A stretch of DNA of 64,000 nt, taken from contig NZ_LPUF01000001.1 of NCBI RefSeq assembly GCF_002072955.1, forward strand, positions 1,634,896 through 1,698,895. Reading direction: 5' to 3'. The notes beneath the pieces were generated by a model. That model did no database searches. It was not told the DNA's origin and saw only the letters and a program-made list of their open reading frames with translations. Of this stretch, positions 39,747 to 50,036 are shown one piece after another; position 1 is the first letter of the stretch, and the number at the start of each line of letters is the position of its first letter. Position numbers and translations under genes: made by a program. Origin of the DNA: Methyloprofundus sedimenti. GTDB taxonomy: Bacteria; Pseudomonadota; Gammaproteobacteria; Methylococcales; Methylomonadaceae.

Positions 39747-41531
39747 ATGAAAGATAAATACAAGATTATTGAGCATGAATATGATGTCGTGGTTGTTGGT
39801 GCAGGTGGTGCCGGATTGCGGGCAACTTTTGGAATGGCTGAAAAAGGCTTAAAGACAGCCTGCATTAGTAAAGTGTTTCCAACCCGTAGTCATACCGTTG
39901 CAGCACAAGGCGGTATCAGTGCTGCGCTGGGTAATAACGGTGAAGATGACTGGCGCTGGCATATGTATGATACGGTTAAAGGTTCTGACTGGTTAGGTGA
40001 TCAGGATGCCATTGAATATATGTGCCGTGAAGCAATCCCGGCAGTTTTAGAGCTAGAACATTATGGGGTACCGTTCTCGCGTAACGAAGATGGCAAAATT
40101 TATCAACGCGCTTTTGGTGGCATGACCACCCATTTTGGCGAAGGCACAGCGCAACGGACTTGCGCCGCAGCGGATGTCACTGGTCATGCTATTTTGCATA
40201 CGCTTTATCAGCAGTCATTGAAACATGAAGCCGAGTTTTTTGTCGAATACATTGTTATCGATTTAATCATGGAAGAGGGTGCTTGTCGTGGAGTCCTGGC
40301 TTGGTGCCTGGATGACGGTTCCATGCATGTGTTTAAAGCTCATACTGTGGTTATAGCGACTGGCGGATATGGACGTTGTTTCTTTTCCTGTACTTCTGCA
40401 CATACGGTCACCGGTGATGGTAGCGCAATGGTATTACGTGCAGGACTGCCTTTGCAGGATATGGAATTTATTCAATTTCATCCAACTGGAATTTATGGCG
40501 CAGGGTGCTTGATTTCCGAAGGGGTGCGCGGGGAAGGTGGTTATTTAACCAACTCCAAAGGCGAGCGTTTTATGGAAGAGTATGCGCCGCATGCAAAAGA
40601 TTTAGCCTCACGTGATGTGGTCAGTCGGGCTATCACCATGGAAGTTAATGCGGGGCGTGGTATTGGAGAACATCAGGATCATGCTTATTTACATGTTGAG
40701 CATCTGGATCCTGAAGTTATTAATGAACGTTTACCAGGTATTTCTGAATTAGCCCGGATTTTTGCTGGAGTCGATGTTACCAAGGAACCTATCCCTGTTA
40801 TTCCTACGGTGCATTACAATATGGGCGGTATTCCAACTAATTATAAAGCTGAAGTCGTGACCTTAAAAGATGGCAATCCTGATACGGTTGTCCCGGGCTT
40901 GATGGCCATTGGCGAGGCCGCCTGTGTTTCAGTGCATGGTGCTAACCGTTTAGGGTCTAATTCCTTATTGGATCTGGTGGTTTTTGGTCGTGCGGCAGCG
41001 ATTCGTTGTGCTGAATTGATTAAACCGGGAACTGCGCATAAACCCTTAGCAGAGGGCGCTTATGATAAAGCCCTGGCACGTTTTGACCGCCTGCGTTTTG
41101 CTGAAGGGTGCTTAAAAACCGCCGAGATACGTATGAATATGCAAAAAACCATGCAATCGCATGCCGCTGTATTTAGATCTGGAGATACTCTGGCGCAAGG
41201 CGAGCAAAAAATTGCTGACATTCGCGCTTCTTTTGCTGATGTCAATACCACCGATCACTCCCTGATCTGGAATACCGATTTAGTCGAAACGCTGGAACTG
41301 GAAAATCTTCTGGATTTGTCACTGGTCACTATTGCCGCTGCATCCAATCGCACCGAAAGTCGTGGTGGACATGCACGAGATGATTTTCCGGACAGAGATG
41401 ATGAAAACTGGTTAAAACATTCGCTGTTATGGATTGAAGATAATAAAGTCAAGATTGATTATCGTCCTGTACATATGTATACCTTAACCGATGAAGTTGA
41501 AATGATCCCACCCAAAAAGAGGGTTTACTAA
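39747..41531 (+). CDS. sdhA: Succinate dehydrogenase flavoprotein subunit SdhA
   Basis: SdhA oxidises succinate to fumarate on the cytoplasmic face. The 594-residue protein has the FAD-binding [16 protein letters not shown] (about 15-30), the covalent-FAD histidine His49 in [10 protein letters not shown], the active-site [10 protein letters not shown]-type region, and the conserved C-terminal [19 protein letters not shown]. Length is normal. The last base overlaps the first of sdhB. An SdhE flavinylation factor is encoded downstream in the same operon. Confidence 0.99.
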   Translation: MKDKYKIIEHEYDVVVVGAGGAGLRATFGMAEKGLKTACISKVFPTRSHTVAAQGGISAALGNNGEDDWRWHMYDTVKGSDWLGDQDAIEYMCREAIPAVLELEHYGVPFSRNEDGKIYQRAFGGMTTHFGEGTAQRTCAAADVTGHAILHTLYQQSLKHEAEFFVEYIVIDLIMEEGACRGVLAWCLDDGSMHVFKAHTVVIATGGYGRCFFSCTSAHTVTGDGSAMVLRAGLPLQDMEFIQFHPTGIYGAGCLISEGVRGEGGYLTNSKGERFMEEYAPHAKDLASRDVVSRAITMEVNAGRGIGEHQDHAYLHVEHLDPEVINERLPGISELARIFAGVDVTKEPIPVIPTVHYNMGGIPTNYKAEVVTLKDGNPDTVVPGLMAIGEAACVSVHGANRLGSNSLLDLVVFGRAAAIRCAELIKPGTAHKPLAEGAYDKALARFDRLRFAEGCLKTAEIRMNMQKTMQSHAAVFRSGDTLAQGEQKIADIRASFADVNTTDHSLIWNTDLVETLELENLLDLSLVTIAAASNRTESRGGHARDDFPDRDDENWLKHSLLWIEDNKVKIDYRPVHMYTLTDEVEMIPPKKRVY

Positions 41532-42316
41532 TGGTTGAATTTACGCTGCCAAAAAATTCAGTTGTCCAAAAAGGCAAATTTTTTTCTGCACCGGAAGGTG
41601 CAACACGCATTAAACGAGTTGAGGTGTATCGCTGGGATCCTGATACCGATGAAAATCCGCGCATAGATTGCTACGATATTGATCTGGATCAATGTGGTGA
41701 AATGGTGCTGGATTTAATTCTTAAAATAAAAGATGAAATCGATAGTAGTCTGGCTTTTAGACGTTCCTGTCGTGAGGGCGTGTGTGGTTCATGCTCAATG
41801 AATATCAATGGCAAAAATTCCCTGGCATGTATTAAAGCGATTTCTGATTATAAGGGGACAATTAAAATCTTTCCATTACCGCATCTGGACGTGGTTAAGG
41901 ATCTGGTTGCAGATATGACCCATTTTTATGCGCAATATGCCTCCATTAAACCGTGGATAGAAACACAAACGCCACCTCCGGCCGATAGTGAACGCTTGCA
42001 GAGTGTTGAAGAACGCAAACAGTTAGATGGCTTATATGAGTGTGTGTTGTGTGCCTGCTGCTCAACCAGTTGTCCTAGCTATTGGTGGAATAGTGAGAAA
42101 TACCTTGGCCCTGCTGTTTTGTTACAGGCTTCTCGCTGGTTAAATGATAGTCGTGATGAGAATACCGGTGAGCGTTTAGATGATTTGCAAGATCCATTTA
42201 AATTGTATCGCTGTCACACCATTATGAATTGTACTGATACCTGTCCGAAAGGTTTGAATCCGGCAAAAGCGATTGCTGATATCAAAAAAATGCTGCTGGT
42301 AAGGCAGGAAGGTTAA
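41531..42316 (+). CDS. sdhB: Succinate dehydrogenase iron-sulfur subunit SdhB
   Basis: SdhB carries electrons from FAD to quinone through three Fe-S clusters. The 261-residue protein has the 2Fe-2S motif CREGVCGSC, the 4Fe-4S motif [12 protein letters not shown], and the 3Fe-4S motif [17 protein letters not shown]. It is slightly longer than E. coli SdhB because of an N-terminal extension of about 25 residues. Overlap of one base with sdhA suggests coupled translation. Confidence 0.98.
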   Translation: MVEFTLPKNSVVQKGKFFSAPEGATRIKRVEVYRWDPDTDENPRIDCYDIDLDQCGEMVLDLILKIKDEIDSSLAFRRSCREGVCGSCSMNINGKNSLACIKAISDYKGTIKIFPLPHLDVVKDLVADMTHFYAQYASIKPWIETQTPPPADSERLQSVEERKQLDGLYECVLCACCSTSCPSYWWNSEKYLGPAVLLQASRWLNDSRDENTGERLDDLQDPFKLYRCHTIMNCTDTCPKGLNPAKAIADIKKMLLVRQEG

Positions 42317-42323
42317 TGGCTTA

Positions 42324-42566
42324 ATGCAAGATTTGAAACGCCTGCGCTGGCAGTGCCGGCGCGGAGTGAAAGAGCTGGATGCTGTACTCTGCGCTTATTT
42401 GGACAGTTATTATGTAGCGTCAAGTCCAAGCGATCAGCATTTATTTAGCGAATTATTAGCATTAGAAGATGATCTGTTAATTGCCTGTTTTTTTGCTAAA
42501 AATTTCCCTGAAAAAGAAGAGTTAAAACCGCTTGTTGAGAAAATCCGAAGTACCTTTGTGGGTTGA
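42324..42566 (+). CDS. sdhE: FAD assembly factor SdhE
   Basis: SdhE promotes covalent attachment of FAD to SdhA. The 80-residue helical protein contains the functional motif in RRGVKELD (canonical RGxxE), about residues 12-17. It follows sdhB by 7 bases and overlaps the next reading frame, so it is part of the sdh operon. Also known as YgfY/CptB in the E. coli nomenclature. Confidence 0.94.
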   Translation: MQDLKRLRWQCRRGVKELDAVLCAYLDSYYVASSPSDQHLFSELLALEDDLLIACFFAKNFPEKEELKPLVEKIRSTFVG

Positions 42567-42957
42567 AGTAAAACAATCCCGTTACTTACTGGCTTTTATT
42601 ATTGTTGTACATGTTCTGGTGACGCTTAGTTGCTTATTACTGCCTGTAACGATTGCTTCAAAAATGTTATTAAGCTTTTTGCCTGTTTGCAGTCTATACT
42701 TTTACTTAAAACGGTATACACAAGGGTTTTATACTTTCACGTTAAGACATACTGAGGAATTTTCCTGGGAACTGGTCGAACACAATGACTACTCCTATCT
42801 GCGCATTTTAAAATCCAGCGTACTCACTTCATTTATTATTATTCTGCAGGTTGAGATAGATAAAAAACACCGGAGTTTACTGATTTGTCGCGATGCCGTA
42901 TCGGCCGAGACATACCGACAGCTTTTCGTGGCATTAAAAATCATGACACTGGAATAA
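42532..42957 (+). CDS. YgfX/CptA-like inner-membrane protein
   Basis: The 141-residue protein has two membrane spans (about 18-37 and 42-58), then a soluble tail, the YgfX (CptA) layout. In E. coli, cptA follows sdhE/cptB and was proposed as a toxin affecting the cytoskeleton, though a role with SdhE in flavoprotein function has also been suggested. No ATG is available: the start is TTG at 42532 or a TTG nearby, overlapping the sdhE end. Sequence divergence within the family makes function uncertain; the position is strong evidence. Confidence 0.75.
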   Translation: MLRKSEVPLWVEVKQSRYLLAFIIVVHVLVTLSCLLLPVTIASKMLLSFLPVCSLYFYLKRYTQGFYTFTLRHTEEFSWELVEHNDYSYLRILKSSVLTSFIIILQVEIDKKHRSLLICRDAVSAETYRQLFVALKIMTLE

Positions 42958-43181
42958 CTGAGATATTGTCTGTTGCTGAATATTATTCTGACAAGTTAGT
43001 AGCCAAAAAAAATTAACATTTTTCTCACAGAGAACACAATGTTTTTTTATGTAACCTTTGTCTTCTCAGTGCTTGTGTCGAAATTTCTTTATATTTTTTT
43101 GTTACAATAATTTTGAACGACTATTTATCACCTGAAATAGTTTAAAATTATCTAAACAATTTTCTTTTTACAATTTTTGTT

Positions 43182-44114
43182 ATGCAACAAACATCGTTAG
43201 AAACGATTCAGACCCTGGTGTCAGTAAGGGATTATATCCGCTGGGCTGCCAGCCGTTTTGCGGAAGCAAAGCTATTTCATGGACATGGCACAGCAACAGC
43301 TCTGGATGATGCCGCCGCTTTGATTTTTCATAGCTTGCATCTTCCGTATGACTTATCCGAAAGCTATTTTAGTGCTCGCTTGACAGTAGATGAACGACAT
43401 AAAATTGTTGATCTTGTTAATCGCCGTATCAAGACTCGTATTCCATCGGCTTATTTAATGCATGAAGCTATTTTTGCCGGTTTACCTTTTTATGTAGATG
43501 AGCGCGTTTTAGTGCCCAGGTCGCCCATAGCTGAATTAATTCGTGAGCAGTTTGCGCCCTGGGTTGATGCTGATCAGGTGCAGCATGTTCTGGATTTATG
43601 TACCGGTAGCGCCTGCATTGCGATTGCCTGTGCCTATGCTTTTCCTGATGCGCATGTTGATGCAGTGGATTTGTCGGAAGATGCTCTGGAAGTGGCGAAA
43701 ATCAATGTCGCTAAACATCAAGTAGAAGAACAGTTAACACTGTATCATTCAGACTTGTTTGCTGCATTACCCGTACGTAAATATGATTTAATTGTATCCA
43801 ATCCGCCTTATGTAGCTATAAACGAATGGGAACAGCTCCCTGCCGAGTTTCATGCCGAACCTGAAATGGGTTTTACCGGTGGAGAGACAGGGCTGGATCT
43901 GGTCATTAAAATATTAGTGGATGCGGCAGATTTTCTCAGTGCTCAAGGGGTTTTAATTGTAGAAGTAGGCAGTAGTGCAGAGACATTGCAAACAAAATTT
44001 CCTGCCGTGCCATTTTTGTGGCTGAATTTTGAGCAGGGCGGTGATGGGGTATTTTTACTGAGTGCAGAGCAAGTGTTTGCATTTAATCAATTATTTAGAG
44101 AGGCATTAGGCTAA
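43182..44114 (+). CDS. prmB: Ribosomal protein uL3 glutamine methyltransferase PrmB
   Basis: PrmB methylates a glutamine of ribosomal protein L3 (uL3). The 310-residue protein has the SAM-binding [19 protein letters not shown] (about 140-158) and the catalytic NPPYV (about 207), the motif binding the glutamine side chain. The N-terminal helical domain (about 1-120) distinguishes it from shorter methylases; the [16 protein letters not shown] block is conserved. It is followed by aroC after 2 bases, the usual gammaproteobacterial pair. Confidence 0.96.
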   Translation: MQQTSLETIQTLVSVRDYIRWAASRFAEAKLFHGHGTATALDDAAALIFHSLHLPYDLSESYFSARLTVDERHKIVDLVNRRIKTRIPSAYLMHEAIFAGLPFYVDERVLVPRSPIAELIREQFAPWVDADQVQHVLDLCTGSACIAIACAYAFPDAHVDAVDLSEDALEVAKINVAKHQVEEQLTLYHSDLFAALPVRKYDLIVSNPPYVAINEWEQLPAEFHAEPEMGFTGGETGLDLVIKILVDAADFLSAQGVLIVEVGSSAETLQTKFPAVPFLWLNFEQGGDGVFLLSAEQVFAFNQLFREALG

Positions 44115-44116
44115 GT

Positions 44117-45205
44117 ATGTCAGGTAATAGCATAGGAAAATTATTTACAGTCACGACTTTTGGTGAAAGTCATGGTATTGCATTAGGTGCAACCGTTGAT
44201 GGCTGTCCGCCGGGGCTAGAGATATCAGAAGCAGATTTGCAGGGCGACCTGGATCGGCGTAAACCTGGCACCTCAAGACATACCACACAACGCCGTGAAG
44301 CCGACCAGGTAGAAATTCTATCGGGTGTCTTTGAAGGTAAAACAACAGGCACACCGATTGGCTTGCTGATTAAAAATACCGATCAGCGTTCAAAAGATTA
44401 TGCCAATATCGCTGAAACCTATCGACCAGGCCATGCGGATTATGTTTACGACCATAAGTATGGTTTTAGAGATTATCGTGGTGGCGGTCGTTCTTCAGCT
44501 AGAGAAACGGCAATGCGCGTTGCTGCGGGCGGTATTGCCAAAAAATATTTAAAGCAACAGTATGGTATCGAGATTCGCGGTTATTTATCTCAATTAGGCC
44601 CGATTAAAGTCGAAACTATTGATTGGGCAGCAATGGATAATAGCGAGTTTTTTTGTCCTGATGCGAGTAAGGAAGCAGAATTAGTGGCTTATATGGATGC
44701 CTTGCGTAAACAGGGTAATTCAATTGGTGCAAAGGTCAATGTCATGGCAAGTAATGTACCGCCAGGATTGGGTGAGCCTATTTTTGATAGACTCGATGCC
44801 GAATTAGCGCGTGCTTTAATGAGCATTAATGCGGTTAAGGGCGTGGAAATTGGCGATGGTTTTGACTGTGTCAACAGTAAAGGGACTGATTTTAGAGATG
44901 AAATGACCCCTGAGGGTTTTTTAAGTAATCATGCCGGAGGTATTTTAGGTGGTATTTCCAGTGGCCAGGATATTGTCGCGAGCATTGCTTTAAAACCGAC
45001 TTCTAGTCTGCATTTGCCCGGGCGCAGTATCAACCGGCAAGGCGAGGCAATTGAAGTAGTCACTAAAGGTCGTCATGATCCTTGTGTGGGTATTCGTGCC
45101 ACGCCGATAGCCGAGGCGATGATGGCGATCGTGCTAATGGATCATATGTTGCGTCATAGAGCACAAAATTATGATGTGCAGTCGACTTTGCCGGTGTTGC
45201 GATAA
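44117..45205 (+). CDS. aroC: Chorismate synthase AroC
   Basis: AroC converts 5-enolpyruvylshikimate 3-phosphate to chorismate using reduced FMN, the last shikimate step. The 362-residue protein has [47 protein letters not shown] and [18 protein letters not shown], the family signatures. Length is normal. It starts 2 bases after prmB. Confidence 0.99.
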   Translation: MSGNSIGKLFTVTTFGESHGIALGATVDGCPPGLEISEADLQGDLDRRKPGTSRHTTQRREADQVEILSGVFEGKTTGTPIGLLIKNTDQRSKDYANIAETYRPGHADYVYDHKYGFRDYRGGGRSSARETAMRVAAGGIAKKYLKQQYGIEIRGYLSQLGPIKVETIDWAAMDNSEFFCPDASKEAELVAYMDALRKQGNSIGAKVNVMASNVPPGLGEPIFDRLDAELARALMSINAVKGVEIGDGFDCVNSKGTDFRDEMTPEGFLSNHAGGILGGISSGQDIVASIALKPTSSLHLPGRSINRQGEAIEVVTKGRHDPCVGIRATPIAEAMMAIVLMDHMLRHRAQNYDVQSTLPVLR

Positions 45206-45271
45206 AATAATAAAGATTGAAGAGTGTGTGATGACTGACAAGGATCAATAAATCTAACATGGAATCATCTA

Positions 45272-46432
45272 TTGCAATCTAAAACCCCTTATTGGCGCTT
45301 ATCAGGTTTTTATTTTTTTTATTTTGCAACGCTGGGAGGTTTTTTACCTTTTTGGAGTTTGTATCTTAAAGAGTGCAGTTTTAGTGCGGCTGAAATTGGT
45401 GAATTAACCGCATGCATGGTGGGTACCAAAATCATTGCACCTAATCTTTGGGGCTGGATTGCGGATCAAACCGGAAAAAGTTTACGCGTTATTCGCATTG
45501 CCTCTTTTTTTGCAATGGTTTTATTTGCCGGTTTTTTATATAAGCAATCTTTTCAGTGGTTTGCCTTCGTTACTGTCAGTTTTAGTTTTTTCTGGAATGC
45601 GGCATTACCACAGTTTGAAGCAGCTACACTGCATCACTTAAAAGCAGAACAGCATCGCTATAGCCATATTCGCCTATGGGGGTCGATAGGGTTTATAGTG
45701 ACGGTTTCGGGGGTAGGTTATTTACTGGATTTATATTCAATTAAATTATTGCCTTATTTAATTGTTTTACTGTTAGCCAGTATCTGGTTAATTTCCTTGC
45801 TGACACCCGAGGTGTCAACTGCTAAAGCAAGTCAGGCGGCAGTGAGAATTTGGCAAATTGTTAAACAGCCAGAAATTATTGCTTTTTTGCTGGTATATAT
45901 GTTGTTACAAGCTGCGCATGGCCCGTATTATGTCTTTTTTTCGATATATTTAAAGCAACTTGGCTATTCATCTAGCATGATTGGTATGCTTTGGTCTCTT
46001 GGCGCTGGGGCTGAGATTATTGTGTTTATTTTTATGCGCCAGTTATTAAAGTTTGTTTCTTTACGTCGAATTTTGTTAGTTAGTGCTTTGTTATCGATTT
46101 TAAGATGGTTGATGATCGCGTGGTATGCGGATAATCTATACATTTTACTCAGTGCACAGGTCTTGCATGCGGCTACTTTTGGCACAGCACATGTTGCGGC
46201 CATTCATCTAGTGCAAAGTTATTTTGGCCAGCATCATCAAGGTAAAGGACAAGCGCTTTATAGCAGCTGCAGTTTTGGTTTGGGCGGTATGTTAGGCGGC
46301 TTGTATAGTGGCTATGCCTGGGATATTTATGACGGGCATTTGGTGTACAGTTTTGCAGCAATTTTAAGTGCTTTAGCGTATATTATTGCAGTTATCTGGG
46401 TAGGTAAGGGCAAAGCGTTTTGTCATCAATAA
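45272..46432 (+). CDS. Major facilitator transporter (HcaT/LacY-like)
   Basis: The 386-residue protein has twelve predicted spans and resembles the MFS_1-like group that includes 3-phenylpropionate transporter HcaT: it opens with YWRLSGFYFFYFATLGGFLPFWSLYLKE. The best start is TTG at 45272, since the nearby ATG at 45259 is out of frame and stops at once. The substrate is unknown; in pseudomonads a similar transporter also follows aroC. Its 3' end is 24 bases before the ExbB-like gene. Confidence 0.85.
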   Translation: MQSKTPYWRLSGFYFFYFATLGGFLPFWSLYLKECSFSAAEIGELTACMVGTKIIAPNLWGWIADQTGKSLRVIRIASFFAMVLFAGFLYKQSFQWFAFVTVSFSFFWNAALPQFEAATLHHLKAEQHRYSHIRLWGSIGFIVTVSGVGYLLDLYSIKLLPYLIVLLLASIWLISLLTPEVSTAKASQAAVRIWQIVKQPEIIAFLLVYMLLQAAHGPYYVFFSIYLKQLGYSSSMIGMLWSLGAGAEIIVFIFMRQLLKFVSLRRILLVSALLSILRWLMIAWYADNLYILLSAQVLHAATFGTAHVAAIHLVQSYFGQHHQGKGQALYSSCSFGLGGMLGGLYSGYAWDIYDGHLVYSFAAILSALAYIIAVIWVGKGKAFCHQ

Positions 46433-46456
46433 AAACAAATAATATAGGTAAAATTA

Positions 46457-47074
46457 GTGTTTGAGTTAATTCAAAGTGGGGGCTTATTAATGATCCCCAT
46501 ACTTTTTTGTTCAGTTATGGCAATGGGTATTGTGGGTGAACGTCTCTGGACTTTGCGTAAAAAGAAAATTCTACCGCCGGAAATGGTGTCCCAGGTCTGG
46601 AATCTGGCGAAAGCCAGAAAGCTGGATGCCAAGACTTTAAAACATTTAAAGGATAGTTCTCCGTTAGGCAGAATTTTGGCGGCCGGACTGATGAGTCGAA
46701 GCCTTGGACGCGATGTAATGAAAGAATCTATCGCTGAATCCGGCAGACAAGTCGCACATAAACTGGAGCGATTTTTAAATACCCTCGGTACCATTGCCAC
46801 GATTACACCATTACTTGGTTTGCTGGGTACAGTGGTTGGAATGATTAAAGTATTTGCCGCGATTGTCAGTCACGGAGTCGGTGATCCGGCAGTCTTGGCG
46901 GGAGGTATTTCCGAAGCATTGATTACCACAGCCGCAGGTCTGGTTGTAGCGATTCCCTGTGTTATTTTTCACCGTTATTTTGATGGCCTGGTAGATGCCT
47001 ATGTTCTTAATATGGAAGAAGAATCTATAAAATTAATTGAAGTAATTCACGGTACACATGAAGAATTAGAATGA
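46457..47074 (+). CDS. exbB: MotA/TolQ/ExbB proton-channel family protein
   Basis: Such proteins form proton-driven stators that energise outer-membrane receptors or envelope integrity. The 205-residue protein has three spans (about 8-28, 112-135, 150-172), with LNTLGTIATITPLLGLLGTVVGMI and GGISEALITTAAGLVVAIPC. Start is GTG at 46457. It overlaps the ExbD-like gene by 4 bases and leads exbB-exbD-lpxK, a conserved locus in which the pair is thought to assist lipid or iron transport. tonB is not adjacent. Confidence 0.92.
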   Translation: MFELIQSGGLLMIPILFCSVMAMGIVGERLWTLRKKKILPPEMVSQVWNLAKARKLDAKTLKHLKDSSPLGRILAAGLMSRSLGRDVMKESIAESGRQVAHKLERFLNTLGTIATITPLLGLLGTVVGMIKVFAAIVSHGVGDPAVLAGGISEALITTAAGLVVAIPCVIFHRYFDGLVDAYVLNMEEESIKLIEVIHGTHEELE

Positions 47075-47481
47075 ACTTTCGCAATAAAAAATCTAAAGCC
47101 CCGGATATTTCTATGACACCCATGATTGATGTGGTGTTTTTGTTGCTCATTTTTTTTATGGTCACAACAACTTTTAGCAGGGAATCTATTATAAAAGTCA
47201 TGTTGCCAGAAGCGGATGGGCAACAAGCCGAAAAGCAGAACCAGGCATTGATGTTGACGATTGACAAATTAGGTCAGTATTTTATTGATGATAAAGCATT
47301 GAGTGACAATAGTCTGGATACATTAGCCAGGGAATTAACGGCGAGTAAAAACAATAAAAATATTCCTTTAATTATTAGTGCGGATGCTGGTGCACCCGTG
47401 CAGTCAGCAATTTCAGTTCTGGATATTGCATCAACGGCAGGTTTTTCCAGCATCACTTTTGCAACGCAGAAACGAGAATAA
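47071..47481 (+). CDS. exbD: Biopolymer transport protein ExbD/TolR family
   Basis: The 136-residue protein has a short cytoplasmic start, one membrane span with the proton-carrying aspartate in SMTPMIDVVFLLLIFFM, and a periplasmic domain. It partners with the ExbB-like protein at 46457 (4-base overlap). The lpxK start lies one base after its stop, indicating tight coupling. Confidence 0.93.
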   Translation: MNFRNKKSKAPDISMTPMIDVVFLLLIFFMVTTTFSRESIIKVMLPEADGQQAEKQNQALMLTIDKLGQYFIDDKALSDNSLDTLARELTASKNNKNIPLIISADAGAPVQSAISVLDIASTAGFSSITFATQKRE

Positions 47482-47482
47482 T

Positions 47483-48472
47483 ATGCAACAATTAATCGCT
47501 AAGTTTGTCGATGAAGTCTGGTATAAAGATCATTTTATTGGTACCTGGCTTATGCCTTTGTCATTTATCTTCAGAGATGTAACAAGGTTTAGACGCTGGC
47601 TGTATAAAAAAGGTTATAAGTCGGTAGACAAATTGCCTGTACCTGTGATTGTTGTCGGCAATATAACCGTGGGTGGTACCGGAAAAACGCCAGTGGTTAT
47701 TTATCTGGTTGAACAGTTAATAGCTGCTGGGTATACCCCGGCAGTGATTAGCCGTGGTTATGGCGGGCAATCTGCAACCTGGCCGGCCAGAGTAAATGTA
47801 GATAGTGATGCAGCAATAATTGGTGATGAGCCTTTACTGATTGCTCAGCAGACCGGATGTCCTGTTGCAGTTGGACCAGTAAGGGCGGATTCCGCCAGAC
47901 TGTTACTGGAAAATGCCAGTATAGATGTGATCATTTCAGATGATGGCCTGCAGCATTATGCTTTGTATCGCGATATTGAGATTGTCGTGATTGATGGAGT
48001 GCGCCGCTTTGGCAATAATTTTTGCTTGCCTTCAGGGCCTTTACGCGAGCCACAAGAGCGTATACAAGAAGTTGATTTTGTTATTTGTAACGGAGGCGAA
48101 GCAGAAGAGAATGAAATTCTGATGCAACTGGAGGGGGGGGATGCGGTTAATATGCAAACCCAGGAACATAAACCTTTAGCAGAATTTAGAGATATGCAGT
48201 GTCATGCCTTAGCCGGTATTGGTAATCCACAAAGCTTTTTTGATTTACTGGAAAAACAGGGCGTAGTGTGCCAGGCGCATCCCTTTCCAGACCATTATGC
48301 ATTTACCGAGAAAGATATTCTATTTAATGCAGCGGAGGCGGTTCTGATGACCGAAAAAGATGCGGTCAAGTGTCGCTCCTTTTCATCCGCACAGCACTGG
48401 TATGTTCCTGTAAAAGCGACGGTGGAGGGCAGCTTTATGGAAAAGCTTATTGCTTTATTAAAAACAAAATAA
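47483..48472 (+). CDS. lpxK: Tetraacyldisaccharide 4'-kinase LpxK
   Basis: LpxK phosphorylates the lipid A disaccharide at the 4' position on the inner-membrane surface. The start is the ATG at 47483 (MQQLIAKFVDEVWYKD), one base after exbD; a longer frame would overlap exbD by 104 bases. The 329-residue protein has the P-loop NITVGGTGKTPVVIYL (about 55-70), the SRGYGG motif and SDDGLQHYAL with the catalytic residues. The usual neighbours ycaR and kdsB are missing. Confidence 0.97.
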   Translation: MQQLIAKFVDEVWYKDHFIGTWLMPLSFIFRDVTRFRRWLYKKGYKSVDKLPVPVIVVGNITVGGTGKTPVVIYLVEQLIAAGYTPAVISRGYGGQSATWPARVNVDSDAAIIGDEPLLIAQQTGCPVAVGPVRADSARLLLENASIDVIISDDGLQHYALYRDIEIVVIDGVRRFGNNFCLPSGPLREPQERIQEVDFVICNGGEAEENEILMQLEGGDAVNMQTQEHKPLAEFRDMQCHALAGIGNPQSFFDLLEKQGVVCQAHPFPDHYAFTEKDILFNAAEAVLMTEKDAVKCRSFSSAQHWYVPVKATVEGSFMEKLIALLKTK

Positions 48473-48511
48473 GTCTGTAACTTTCATTCTCATCAAGCGT
48501 TGAATGCTGAT

Positions 48512-48805
48512 TTAGTTGCACGATAAAAAAACTATATTTTGTGCGAGATATTCTTGATACTCGTCAGCACTGTCAATAATTGCCACGCCACGAATAAGCT
48601 CACCGTTTGAGATATTGCGTATTGCTAAATCAGCTTTACTGACGCAAAGATTAAGATGAGCAAATGTCTTGCTGGTCAGCGCCGCCTTGATATTATCTTG
48701 TTTAGCAGCGTAGACAGCATTATCTTTTAAGATAAGCGTGTCGCCTGAGTGCATTTGTTCTAAAAAGGAAAGTTGGATGGGGAATTTATCGATAATATGT
48801 AACAT
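48512..48805 (-). CDS. tusB: Sulfur relay protein TusB / DsrH family
   Basis: The 97-residue protein begins MLHIIDKFPIQLSFLEQMHSG, a close match to the TusB/DsrH start, with GDTLILKDNAVYAA. TusB is a structural partner in the TusBCD heterohexamer used for tRNA thiolation. The C-terminus (NIVFLSCN) differs from the usual short SW ending. It lies alone, convergent with lpxK, and tusD is 33 kb away, with tusC and tusE not seen in the window. Confidence 0.85.
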   Translation of the reverse strand: MLHIIDKFPIQLSFLEQMHSGDTLILKDNAVYAAKQDNIKAALTSKTFAHLNLCVSKADLAIRNISNGELIRGVAIIDSADEYQEYLAQNIVFLSCN

Positions 48806-48992
48806 AAGTTTACCTGCCTAGTATTTTTATAGAAAATTTACATTAAATAGTTAATGTAAATATATAAAATATAAAGATATTAATAATATTAGTACATTTT
48901 TATTGACTTTCCAAATAGATTACTTAAATTTAATGTAATATATTAAGTTGACATTGGTAAGTTGTTGAATTTATTTAAATAGAGTTGTTGTT

Positions 48993-49865
48993 GTGAATAA
49001 AGAAAAAATTTTGGATAGGGCTCAACAGTATTGGATACTAGCGCGATTTAATAAGCCAATTGGAATATTAATCTTATTGTGGCCTGCTTTATGGGCGCTC
49101 TGGATAGCGAGTTCAGGGCTACCGAATATTCTGGTATTGGCAGTGATTTGTCTTGGTGTGGTATTAATGCGTGCCGCAGGGTGCGTTATTAATGACTACG
49201 CGGACAGAGATTTTGATCCGCATGTGGAACGTACAAAATTAAGGCCTATGGCATCCGGGGACGTTAAACCAAAAGAGGCTTTGGCTTTGTTTGGTATATT
49301 ATGTGTAAGTGCCTTCGGATTAGTCTTATTGCTCAATCAATACACCATCATGCTATCTTTTGGCGGTGCTTTTCTGGCAGCTAGCTATCCGTTTATGAAA
49401 CGCTATACGCAGTTACCCCAGGCTTATCTGGGTATTGCATTCGGCTGGGCCGTGCCTATGTCATTTGCCGCACAAAGTAATGAAATTCCTGCTGTCGCCT
49501 GGTTGTTGTATCTGGCAACTGCCTTGTGGGCTATGGTCTATGACACGATGTATGCAATGGTTGATAAAGAAGATGATTTAAAAATAGGCGTTAAATCAAC
49601 AGCGATTTTATTTGGCGATAAAGAACGCGAAATCATGGCCATACTGCAAATAATAATAATGCTTTTGTTGATTCAAATAGGGCGTATGCAGGATTTATCC
49701 TGGATTTATTATGTAACCCTGTTATGCGCAAGTGGTTTTTTTATCTATCAGCAAAAACTGATTTTTCATCGTAAAAAAGCTGATTGTTTTAAAGCATTTT
49801 TAAATAGTAATTTGTTTGGTTTAACGATTTTTGTCGGCCTGGTATTGGAATTTTCTTTTAATTAA
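48993..49865 (+). CDS. ubiA: 4-hydroxybenzoate polyprenyltransferase UbiA
   Basis: UbiA prenylates 4-hydroxybenzoate in ubiquinone synthesis in the inner membrane. The 290-residue protein has multiple spans and both Asp-rich motifs: NDYADRDFD (about 69-77) and DTMYAMVDKEDD (about 185-196), plus VERTKLRPMASG. Start is GTG at 48993. The upstream 187 bases are strongly AT-rich and hold its promoter; I cannot fix the boxes. ubiC is not adjacent. Confidence 0.97.
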   Translation: MNKEKILDRAQQYWILARFNKPIGILILLWPALWALWIASSGLPNILVLAVICLGVVLMRAAGCVINDYADRDFDPHVERTKLRPMASGDVKPKEALALFGILCVSAFGLVLLLNQYTIMLSFGGAFLAASYPFMKRYTQLPQAYLGIAFGWAVPMSFAAQSNEIPAVAWLLYLATALWAMVYDTMYAMVDKEDDLKIGVKSTAILFGDKEREIMAILQIIIMLLLIQIGRMQDLSWIYYVTLLCASGFFIYQQKLIFHRKKADCFKAFLNSNLFGLTIFVGLVLEFSFN

Positions 49866-49977
49866 TAGTGAGCTTGATGTATTTCATTACTTTTAATTTA
49901 AGGTGCGAGTAATTTCTGGTGCAATAGGCATGATGCGAGCCATGCACAGATCCGCACCTACAGTACTTCAGGAAGGC

Positions 49978-50002
49978 GGGAGCCGAGAAGGGCGCGGCTC
50001 CC
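49978..50002. repeat. GC-rich hairpin downstream of ubiA
   Basis: GGGAGCCG (49978-49985) and CGGCTCCC (49995-50002) form a perfect 8-bp stem around a 9-base loop. No T-run follows on either strand. It lies between the convergent ubiA and the M15 peptidase gene and may be a REP-like element. Confidence 0.6.
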
Positions 50003-50036
50003 CGTAAAGATTTGGTCTGTATTGTGCTCCTTCTTA

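Noticed and set aside
34170-44354. Numerous 60-130-codon frames on the opposite strand of conserved genes
   Set aside because: They lie wholly inside well-supported genes (symporter, sdh, prmB, aroC and others) and are shadows of coding periodicity.
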